This document shows, piece by piece, positions 1 through 7,966 of a stretch of DNA of 60,294 nucleotides. The stretch lies in assembly GCA_021158525.1 (NCBI GenBank), contig JAGGUL010000079.1:1-60294 (forward strand), given 5' to 3'. The notes beneath the pieces are model-generated. The model saw only the letters and a list, made by a program, of their open reading frames with translations, did no database searches and was not told the DNA's origin. Source of the stretch: Candidatus Hydrothermota bacterium. GTDB lineage: Bacteria; Hydrothermota; Hydrothermia; B15-G9; DRBW01. Position 1 is the stretch's first letter. Every line of letters starts with the position of its first letter. The position numbers were made by a program, and so were the translations under genes.

Positions 1-149
1 GCAGAGCTTCGGATCTCGGGCTGACAGATTTTCACGCTTCCTCATTGAAATCTGACAATATCTGCATTTTGGCAAATCTGAATTTCACTTTGTACTGATT
101 ACAGATTTCTGCATTGACAATCTGCCGCTATAACTTTAATATGCACTCC

Positions 150-695
150 ATGATTTTCCGTCATGGGCTTTTTGCGCTTCTCGCCGTCGTCCTTTTTGTC
201 AATCCTTTAGCGGCAGAAAAACACAAGAAAGCTCCCACCTTCGCCCTCGAAGACCTTAAAGGCAATGAAATCGTCCTGGACAGCGTGCTATCCGGCGGCC
301 CCGTCATAATCGATTTCTGGGCGACATGGTGTAAGTCCTGCGATAAAGCTCTTGACATGCTTCAATCGCTTTACGCCACTTATAGAGACAGCGGATTGAG
401 TGTGCTTGCTATCACTGTGGATTCTCCGGACAAGATCTCGCGGATTAAACCTCTCGCCTCTTCCCGGAAGTGGGAATTTCCCATACTCATGGATCCCGAG
501 AAGAAGGTAAAAACTCTATACAGAGTCATGGTGCTCCCCACGCTGTTTGTGCTGAATCGAGATGGCGAAATCGTGTACCACCATGTTGGTTACAATCCGA
601 GAGAACGATCGAAGCTCGAGGAAGTCCTGCTTCCTCTGTTCAGGACCGCTTCGGATTCCTCCGAAGCAGAAAGTAAAGCGAGCGGAAATCCCTGA
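150..695 (+). CDS. TlpA/redoxin-family thiol:disulfide protein, secreted (start probably ATG 150; ORF track TTG 114 is the -35 box)
   Basis: Signal-peptide-like N-terminus; thioredoxin-fold motif FWATWCKSCDKA (CxxC) and cis-Pro region VMVLPTLFVL. Confidence 0.88.
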   Translation: MIFRHGLFALLAVVLFVNPLAAEKHKKAPTFALEDLKGNEIVLDSVLSGGPVIIDFWATWCKSCDKALDMLQSLYATYRDSGLSVLAITVDSPDKISRIKPLASSRKWEFPILMDPEKKVKTLYRVMVLPTLFVLNRDGEIVYHHVGYNPRERSKLEEVLLPLFRTASDSSEAESKASGNP

Positions 696-751
696 ATTTC
701 TGTCAATGCCGTCTGGAAAGAAAACCAAATTCAACTGAAAGGAGGTTTTCT

Positions 752-1861
752 ATGAGAAAAGTTTTAGGTATGGTCGTGATTTTGTTGACAATAAACTCTG
801 CCAGACTGATGGCAGCTGACCGGTATGTTCTCGCTGAGATGGTCACAAATACGGGCTGTCCATATTGTCCTCCCGCCGACAATCAGCTCGATTATCTGGG
901 GGAGTATTTTGGGGACAGGCTCGTCGTCATCAGATACCACGCCTGGTGGCCCTCTTCGGGCGATCCCTTTTACAATGCAAATACAAGCGAAAATATTGCG
1001 AGAATCCAGTATTACAACGTGACTTACACGCCTCACTGCTTCTTCGACGGCATTGTGGATGGAACGTCCAATTACAGCACCTGGCAGATGATGATTCAGA
1101 ACAGGATGAACGAGCCGAGCCCCCTCACCATCGACCTCGATGTGGATTACAACCCTCAGTCGAGGGAAGGCTCTGTTATAGCGACCATCTATAATGAAGA
1201 CGACTCCACTCATAACAATGTGAAACTCCGCTTCTGCATAACGGAATCGGATATAGAATACACGGCTCCCAATGGGGAGACGGAACACAACTACGTGATG
1301 AGAGACTTCTTTCCCGACGTCAACGGAATAACCGTCGACATCCCGGCTGGTGAAACTATAGTTGACACGGCCTATTTCACCATTTCGCCATCCTGGGAGG
1401 ACGGTAACTGCCAGGTCGTCGTTTTCGTTCAGAACGATGGGACCAGGGAGATCTATCAGTCAGCCTGGGCGTGGGTCAATCCCAACCCGGCCCTCGCTTT
1501 CAGCAGGTTCAGGGTGGAAGACGATAACAGCGGCGATGGCGATTATCTTCCGGAACCCGGAGAGGAAGTGAATCTCTACGTCGCATTGAAAAACACCGGG
1601 AGGGAGGATGCGACGAGCGCCAACGCGACGATCTATACCGATGACGAGTACTTCACTGTGACGACGGCCTCTGCCAGCTACGGAGCCATTCCAATAGGGG
1701 GCAGCACCGAGCCCACGACTCCATTCAGCATTCAGATCTCAAGCAGCGCTCCCTACGGATATATGGGCTGGATAAACATCGACATGGAGCTCCCCCAACG
1801 GCGTCACTTACACCGACAGTTTCCTCGTCCTGATCGATTCCACTGCAGGCTTTTTCGATGA
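752..1861 (+). CDS. Omp28-like secreted thioredoxin-fold protein, N-terminal part (frame broken at C5 run 1792-1796)
   Basis: RBS aggagg, signal peptide, TNTGCPYCPPADNQLDYL motif; reading continues in +1 frame into the 1926..2591 ORF. Confidence 0.8.
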   Translation: MRKVLGMVVILLTINSARLMAADRYVLAEMVTNTGCPYCPPADNQLDYLGEYFGDRLVVIRYHAWWPSSGDPFYNANTSENIARIQYYNVTYTPHCFFDGIVDGTSNYSTWQMMIQNRMNEPSPLTIDLDVDYNPQSREGSVIATIYNEDDSTHNNVKLRFCITESDIEYTAPNGETEHNYVMRDFFPDVNGITVDIPAGETIVDTAYFTISPSWEDGNCQVVVFVQNDGTREIYQSAWAWVNPNPALAFSRFRVEDDNSGDGDYLPEPGEEVNLYVALKNTGREDATSANATIYTDDEYFTVTTASASYGAIPIGGSTEPTTPFSIQISSSAPYGYMGWINIDMELPQRRHLHRQFPRPDRFHCRLFR

Positions 1862-1925
1862 CTGTGAATCGGGGGAGCAGTTCTGGCAGCACGCAGGCTT
1901 CTCCGATTTCTGGCATCTCACGGAG

Positions 1926-2591
1926 TTGAGGTGCGTATCCCCCACTCACAGCTGGTACAACGGAATAGAGGAATCGAACGTCTACAACAACAACGCTAAC
2001 TGCGCCCTTTATATGCCCGACTACATCCTGATAGGACGGGATGCCCTCCTGACTTTCAATCACTGGTACGCGATACAGGAGAACGCTGATTTCGCCTATC
2101 TCGAGATCGACAACGGACACGGATGGGAGGTCTACGGAACCTGGACCGGAACCAGCGACGGATGGGAGGCAGAGACCCTGGATCTCTCGGGATACGCCGG
2201 CTCACCCCTGAAAATGCGCTTCCACTTCACCTCTGACGGGTACGGTGTCGACGAGGGGTGGTACATCGACGATATCAGTTTTGGAGTGTCCACCTCGGTG
2301 GAGGAGAACCCCGGTGCGGGCAATGATAGAAAGCCAGTAACGGCGACAATAGGGGGGCGTGACCTCACGATCGCCTTTGAGCTCGACAATCCGGCCCTGC
2401 TTGACCTCTCTATCTACGATGTATCGGGAAGGCCAGTCCTCAAGAAACAGCTCCACGGAAAGGAAGGCACGAACAGGCTCCATCTCGGTGAGATGATCAC
2501 GGGGAAAGGGCATTCCGGCGTTTACTTCGTCATTATAAAGAAGGGCAATGAAACCCTGCTGTCCCGGAAACTGATCCTGTTCAACCACTGA
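1926..2591 (+). CDS. C-terminal part of the same Omp28-like protein with Por/FlgD-like sorting domain (frame open from about 1797)
   Basis: Removing one C from 1792-1796 gives MELPNGVTYTDSFLVLIDSTAGFFDDCESG...; C-terminus LSIYDVSGRPVLKK...GVYFVIIKKGNETLLSRKLILF. Confidence 0.75.
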   Translation: MRCVSPTHSWYNGIEESNVYNNNANCALYMPDYILIGRDALLTFNHWYAIQENADFAYLEIDNGHGWEVYGTWTGTSDGWEAETLDLSGYAGSPLKMRFHFTSDGYGVDEGWYIDDISFGVSTSVEENPGAGNDRKPVTATIGGRDLTIAFELDNPALLDLSIYDVSGRPVLKKQLHGKEGTNRLHLGEMITGKGHSGVYFVIIKKGNETLLSRKLILFNH

Positions 2592-2594
2592 TCG

Positions 2595-3719
2595 ATGAGA
2601 ATCAAAGCCTTCATTTTTCTCACCTTACTTCTCATAGTGGGGAGTTGCATAAAGAGGCCCGAGGAGGAAGAGATCCTCCCCCAGGGCGGAAATCCAGTCG
2701 TCGCCGAGTGTTTTACCAATATAGGCTGCGTCCACTGCCCTGAGGCTGAGAGCATCCTCGCGTCATACCTTCAGGAAGACACGAACCTCCTGGTCATAAA
2801 CTATCACGTCGGAATACCTCTCGGAAACGATCCCTTTTACCTGGCCGACTCGGCAGAGATTAACCGGATCCTGGAATTCTACTTTCTCGAGGGACTGCAG
2901 GGAACTCCCGGAATCGTCTTCAACGGCACAATTCGATACGAGGGTGTGAGCGCCGCGCCGATCTGGCCGGAGATAATCGACTCGCTGCACGATCTGGAGC
3001 GTGCTGTCACGATGACCGGGGAAGGCGAGTACTCCCCCGATACGCGTTCCGGTTGGATAAAGGTGTATGTCTCGGGCGACATCGAGTCGGGCCTCTATCT
3101 GAAGGGGCTTCTCCTTGAATCCGACATAGAGTATCAGGCTCCAAACGGCGATACTCTCTACGACCACCTCGTGAGAGATATAATCCCCGATCCTACGGGG
3201 ATACCCGTAGATAGCGAGGGGACCTACAGATTTGATTTCTCCCTTAGCGGGGAAATCGAAGCCGAAAACTCTGAGATAGCCGTTATAATTCAGGATGCAT
3301 CGACGAAATTCATCGAGTGGGCGATCCGTTTCCCCATCTCCGAACTCCCCGAGCCCCAACCCGGTTATTCCTTTGAATTCCACGTGAGCGATACCCTCCT
3401 TTACGTCCCCGTCAACCTGCTCACGACGACCAGGCTGTACCTCGAGAACACGGGAACGCTCGATGACATCTATCTGATCGAGGTGATCAGGGACTCACTG
3501 GCAGACCCTCAGTGGTCCGTGAGCCTCTGCCGTGAAGTCTGCCTGCCCTATCTCACTGCCTATGATACTATTCCTGCGGGAGAAAGGGATACGAGCTATA
3601 CCATCGATTTCATCCACTGGAATGAGACCGACCCGCCGGGCTTCGTCATCGTGAGAATCACGTCTCAGGGAGATACATCGCTCGTCGATTCATCAAAAAT
3701 ATGGGTGTATCCGCAATGA
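2595..3719 (+). CDS. Omp28-like lipoprotein with CxxC
   Basis: Lipobox-like LLLIVGSC; TNIGCVHCPEAESILASYL; parallels the preceding gene (SDIEYQAPNGDTLYDHLVRDIIPD). Confidence 0.78.
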   Translation: MRIKAFIFLTLLLIVGSCIKRPEEEEILPQGGNPVVAECFTNIGCVHCPEAESILASYLQEDTNLLVINYHVGIPLGNDPFYLADSAEINRILEFYFLEGLQGTPGIVFNGTIRYEGVSAAPIWPEIIDSLHDLERAVTMTGEGEYSPDTRSGWIKVYVSGDIESGLYLKGLLLESDIEYQAPNGDTLYDHLVRDIIPDPTGIPVDSEGTYRFDFSLSGEIEAENSEIAVIIQDASTKFIEWAIRFPISELPEPQPGYSFEFHVSDTLLYVPVNLLTTTRLYLENTGTLDDIYLIEVIRDSLADPQWSVSLCREVCLPYLTAYDTIPAGERDTSYTIDFIHWNETDPPGFVIVRITSQGDTSLVDSSKIWVYPQ

Positions 3720-4939
3720 TAGGCATACTCGCTCTTTTGTTAGCGGCTCAACTGAGCGTAAATGCTTCGAATTTTCTTGAACTGAGGCTCCTCAGAGATG
3801 GCCGGGAAAGGCTAATCGACGAGCTCTCCTTCGACCTCTTCTATGATAACTTCAAGGCAGGCTTCACCTTCGCGACCTATCAGCCCGAGACCCTCCTCGA
3901 GTTCCAGAGGCGCTCTGAGGTATTGAAAAAGTATATTGAATACAGAAGCGGCCCCTTGACGGCCCGGGGCGGATATTTCTATTCCACCTTCGGACACGGC
4001 CTGCTCCTTTATGCCGCCAGAGATGAAGTTCTGCAGATGGACAGGTTTGTCGACGGGGCCGATCTGAGGCTGAAACTCAGGGGAATCAAAGGGGAATTCC
4101 TCGTGGGCAAGCCGAGGGTCTTCGAAGAGTATCGCCTCCGGGAGGACTCTCTTTCACTCCTTCAGGCGGTCGACCTCGCCGCCAGCCCCTTGAGCTTCCT
4201 GAAAGTGGGTGGTTCTTTCCTCCGTGCCTCCGATTCCCTCCGATACCTGAGGAGCGACTTTCTCGCCGGAAGGACAGAACTATCGGTCGGACCTCTGAAC
4301 CTGTATTTCGAATATGCCAAAAGATGGGGATACAACAGGATGCTCAAAAAGAAAAAGAACGGGGCCGCCGACTACCTCTCCCTGAGCTATTCGGGGGCCG
4401 GGCTCGGTCTGACTTTCGAGTTCCGGGATTACTGGCTCTTCGGCAAAGAATATGGAATCCCGCCCTCCCTTTCCAAAAACGGGTTCTACCTGAACTCGGC
4501 GATGGACGAGAGGGGCTTTTCGCTAAAACTCGACCTCGGGTTAATTGAGGGCTTCGACATAAATCTCCACGGATCACACCTGTTTTCCACCGAGCATTTC
4601 GGGCCCAAATCGGATCTCAAGGAACTGGGCGGTAAAGCGGACGGCTATGTAGGCCCACTGGAATACACGCTCTCGTTGTCCTATATGAATTTTGAGGGAG
4701 CAAAAGACGCCCTCGGACTTGACAGGCGCAGGGAAATCGACCCCGAGGCAACCTTGATCCTGAGGCTTTCAGACCTTTATTCTATCAGCCTCTATGGCCG
4801 CAACAGAATGAGAAAAGACGATGACAAAAAATACAGCGATATCGACGCTTATCTGACTTTCTCCCTTTTCTCCATAATTGACCTCACTCTGGCCGGCTCG
4901 AAGCGCACCGGCGACCTCGAGGGAAAGTGGGGGGGATAG
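3716..4939 (+). CDS. DUF6029-like outer-membrane beta-barrel protein (frame broken at G7 run 4929-4935; intact frame would end at 5082)
   Basis: Signal peptide MIGILALLLAAQLSVNA; barrel-like amphipathic strands; RGGYFYSTFGHGLLLYAARDE; adding one G restores ...EGKWGGIELFLHAGGMLDMILTYGSERGDF...AQAVINF*. Confidence 0.65.
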   Translation: MIGILALLLAAQLSVNASNFLELRLLRDGRERLIDELSFDLFYDNFKAGFTFATYQPETLLEFQRRSEVLKKYIEYRSGPLTARGGYFYSTFGHGLLLYAARDEVLQMDRFVDGADLRLKLRGIKGEFLVGKPRVFEEYRLREDSLSLLQAVDLAASPLSFLKVGGSFLRASDSLRYLRSDFLAGRTELSVGPLNLYFEYAKRWGYNRMLKKKKNGAADYLSLSYSGAGLGLTFEFRDYWLFGKEYGIPPSLSKNGFYLNSAMDERGFSLKLDLGLIEGFDINLHGSHLFSTEHFGPKSDLKELGGKADGYVGPLEYTLSLSYMNFEGAKDALGLDRRREIDPEATLILRLSDLYSISLYGRNRMRKDDDKKYSDIDAYLTFSLFSIIDLTLAGSKRTGDLEGKWGG

Positions 4940-5081
4940 AGCTTTTCCTTCATGCGGGCGGAATGCTCGATATGATCCTCACCTATGGCTCGGAGAGAGG
5001 AGATTTCGTCTGCTCGGGCGGAATATGCCGATATGAACCCGAATTCAAGGGGTTCAAGGCACAGGCAGTCATAAACTTCTA

Positions 5082-6731
5082 ATGCTAAAAGAGGAACTGA
5101 AAAAAGAGAGAAAGAGGCGTCTTATTGCCTTCTGGGTTTCGTTCTTCCTGCCAGGTGTGGGCCAGCTCACCAGGAAGAGGATCGGCTCGGGCCTCTTTTT
5201 TATTTTAGTGACCGTCCTTTCGCTTCTATTTCTGAAGCGAATCTGGAAGGGCTGGAGCCCGGCAGTCATAAGCCTCTTCATAGGTTACTCTCTTCTGTGG
5301 GTATTGAACCTCCTGGACGCTTACAAAGGGCCTGTATATCACAAACCGCCCTGCAGGAGGGCCTGCCCTGCAGACATCGACGTTCCCGGCTACACAGAAC
5401 TGATCCGCCGGGACAGATACTCTGAGGCCCTGGAGCTGATAGCTTTGAAGGCTCCTCTGCCAGGTGTCCTCGGCTACGTCTGTCTGGCCCCCTGCGAAGA
5501 GAAATGCTCGAGGACGGGAATGGAGGGCAGCGTCCTGATTCGCCACCTCAAGCTGAAAGCGGCCGTCAAGGGCGAGCTCACCTTCGAAGTCACTCAGCAA
5601 AAGAAGCATCACAGGGTGGCTGTAATCGGGAGCGGACCCGCAGGCCTGACCGCAGCCCATTACCTTGCCGAGAAAGGCTATAAAGTCACTATCTTCGAGA
5701 GACAGGAGAAACTGGGGGGAATGTTGCGTTACGGGATACCATCCTACCGACTTCCCAGGGAGATGCTCGATCTGGAGATCGACAGGATAACGAAGGACAG
5801 GATCGAGGTGAAAACCGGCGTGAAAATCGGGGAGGACATCTCTTACGCCGAGCTGGAAAAGAATTTCGATGCCGTCATAGCGGCTCCCGGCGATGCCCTC
5901 TCCAGGATGCTGAACTTAGAGGGGATAGATCTCAAGGGAGTACACTACGCCCTCGAATTCCTCGAAAAAGCCAATCGCGGCGAGAAAGTTCCGATAGGCG
6001 AGAAGGTGGTCGTCATAGGAGGCGGCAACGTGGCCGTGGACTGCGCCAAAACCTCGTTGAGGCTGGGGGCCCGTTCCGTGAAGATGGTGGCGCTCGAGAC
6101 GCGCGACCTGTCTTCCCCCGACAGGCTACCCGCCAGCGACAGGGAAATAGAGGAAGTGGAAGAAGAGGGAGTCGAGATACTGGGGTCCCTTGGGCCCAGA
6201 AAAATCGTAGGCGAAAACGGCCGGGTAAAGGCCCTCGAGACCATCAAGTGCACCCGCGTTTACGACGAGAAGGGAAGATTTGCGCCTCAGTTCGACGACA
6301 AAGCCGAGACACCTGTCATCGAGGCGGATTCTATAATAATCGCCATTGGTCAGAAACCCGACATCTCCTTCCTGCCGGAGGACGTGAGATTTCTGAAGAA
6401 CTTCAAAACCACGAGAAAAGGCCTCTTTTTCGTTCCAGGGTCCCTGATGGTGGCTGAAGCCATAGGCAGGGGCAGGAAGGCAGCTGAACAGGTCGACAGG
6501 TATTTCAAATCTCCCCTGAGGCGATTTCTGGACCAGCTCTTTTCCTTCGAACTCTACATCAAACCCGCCAGGCTCGGACGACCCGAGCCGGCCGATCCCG
6601 CCGCGGTCAGGAAAGAAAATCCGGAGGAGAGGATCAAAGATTTCAGGACGATAGAAAAGCCTTTAAGTGACGAGGAGGCTAAGAACGAAGCCCGTAGATG
6701 TTTACAGTGTCCTTTCCGATTTCGGGTCTGA
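5082..6731 (+). CDS. GltD/NfnB-like FAD/NAD(P) oxidoreductase with N-terminal transmembrane segments
   Basis: Two hydrophobic helices in first ~80 aa; CRRACPADIDVPGY and CLAPCEEKCSR Fe-S motifs; VAVIGSGPAGLTAAHYLAEKG; VVVIGGGNVAVDCAKT; C-terminal RRCLQC. Confidence 0.85.
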   Translation: MLKEELKKERKRRLIAFWVSFFLPGVGQLTRKRIGSGLFFILVTVLSLLFLKRIWKGWSPAVISLFIGYSLLWVLNLLDAYKGPVYHKPPCRRACPADIDVPGYTELIRRDRYSEALELIALKAPLPGVLGYVCLAPCEEKCSRTGMEGSVLIRHLKLKAAVKGELTFEVTQQKKHHRVAVIGSGPAGLTAAHYLAEKGYKVTIFERQEKLGGMLRYGIPSYRLPREMLDLEIDRITKDRIEVKTGVKIGEDISYAELEKNFDAVIAAPGDALSRMLNLEGIDLKGVHYALEFLEKANRGEKVPIGEKVVVIGGGNVAVDCAKTSLRLGARSVKMVALETRDLSSPDRLPASDREIEEVEEEGVEILGSLGPRKIVGENGRVKALETIKCTRVYDEKGRFAPQFDDKAETPVIEADSIIIAIGQKPDISFLPEDVRFLKNFKTTRKGLFFVPGSLMVAEAIGRGRKAAEQVDRYFKSPLRRFLDQLFSFELYIKPARLGRPEPADPAAVRKENPEERIKDFRTIEKPLSDEEAKNEARRCLQCPFRFRV

Positions 6732-7551
6732 GCATATCGAGGGGCGTTGAAAACCTTATCGCCCCCTGAGGACAGGCCGACTGGCACTTTCCGCACCTTA
6801 TGCAATCAAGATCCGATGCGTTCTCATAAATCCTGATCTCCATGGGGCACACATTGTAGCAGATATCGCATTTAGTGCACTTGCTCTTGTCCACATACAT
6901 CCTCAACACGCTCAACTTGTTGAAAATAGAGAAGATGGCTCCCACGGGACACGCCACCCTGCAGAAGGGCCTTCTGGTCGAGAGAGAGAGCACGACGAAG
7001 AATATGAGTATGCCGTATTTGACGTAAAAATGGGTCGTGAGGATCTCAAGGAGGGACGAACCGAGCGACTGAACCGGATCCCAGGAGAGAAGCGGTATCC
7101 CGGCCTCGATGGTTCCGGCAGGGCAGAACTTACAGAACCATGGTTCGAGCAAAACGATGGGCAGTATTATGGCCAGGACGAGGACCACGTACTTCAGGTA
7201 GGTGAAGATCCTGGGGATCCTGAACTTATAGGAGGGTATCTTGTAGAGAAGTTCCTGGAAAAGTCCAAAGGGGCAGACCCAGCCGCATGTCGCCCTCCCC
7301 ACCGATGCGCCCACGAGCCCGAAGAAACCGAGGATGTAAAAGGGAATCTGTCGAACTGCGAGGAAATGCTGGAAGCTCCCCATCGGGCAGGCGAACCTGG
7401 AAAGGGGACAGGAATAGCAATTCAACGCCGGCACGACGAATCTCTTGGTGAGGCCCTGATATATCGCCTGGCCGGTGAGAACGCCCTTGTAGTAGCTGTC
7501 AATCGCTAAAAAACTCAGTATCTGAAAAAGTCTTCTTATCCTCGCAGTCAT
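6679..7551 (-). CDS. NapH-like membrane polyferredoxin (4Fe-4S binding protein)
   Basis: CGWVCPFGLFQELLYK, CRVACPVGAIFSI, CTKCDICYNVCPM, CIRCGKCQSACPQGAI plus several TM segments. Confidence 0.88.
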   Translation of the reverse strand: MTARIRRLFQILSFLAIDSYYKGVLTGQAIYQGLTKRFVVPALNCYSCPLSRFACPMGSFQHFLAVRQIPFYILGFFGLVGASVGRATCGWVCPFGLFQELLYKIPSYKFRIPRIFTYLKYVVLVLAIILPIVLLEPWFCKFCPAGTIEAGIPLLSWDPVQSLGSSLLEILTTHFYVKYGILIFFVVLSLSTRRPFCRVACPVGAIFSIFNKLSVLRMYVDKSKCTKCDICYNVCPMEIRIYENASDLDCIRCGKCQSACPQGAIRFSTPLDMLRPEIGKDTVNIYGLRS

Positions 7552-7704
7552 CTATTCGATCCCGACGCAGGAAAGACAGATCATGGAGGCATTCAGCTCT
7601 GTCTCTTCGAAATCGCCGACTTTGGCCCCCTTTATTATGAGGCCAGTCGACAGAGCAACGAGCAGCGCCAGCCCCGCCACAAATAAAAATGACCTGATGC
7701 GCAT
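7552..7704 (-). CDS. CD1871A-family CxxC small membrane protein (50 aa; ORF-track start at 7839 is too long)
   Basis: MRIRSFLFVAGLALLVALSTGLIIKG...SMICLSCVGIE: one TM plus terminal CxxCxGI; promoter directly upstream; abuts the polyferredoxin start. Confidence 0.72.
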   Translation of the reverse strand: MRIRSFLFVAGLALLVALSTGLIIKGAKVGDFEETELNASMICLSCVGIE

Positions 7705-7710
7705 GTTCTG

Positions 7711-7739
7711 ATTTTGAAAGCAATCACCCGCCCTGTCAA
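7711..7739 (-). promoter_or_regulatory. Promoter for 7704 gene, leaderless geometry
   Basis: TTGACA (7739-7734)-17 nt-CAAAAT (7716-7711)-6 nt-ATG 7704. Confidence 0.6.
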
Positions 7740-7966
7740 GGGTTTCGCCCAGTCGTGATATAGGGCACGCTTCGGCCTCCATACAATTAAAAGACCAACT
7801 CCGGGATGTAAACAGTGTAAACAAATCATTTTGAATCAAGTTTTGCCATGAAGAATCTAAATTACAACTGCATTAACTTAAATATCATTGCATTACTAAA
7901 TTACTCCCGGGGGTTCTGATTATTGCAAATAGCACCTCTACTGAATCTTCCGCTCTTTAAAGATTT

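Noticed and set aside
1-113. Repeated TCTGCATT/AAATCTG words at the window start
   Set aside because: Short, imperfect and AT-biased; not distinguishable from chance
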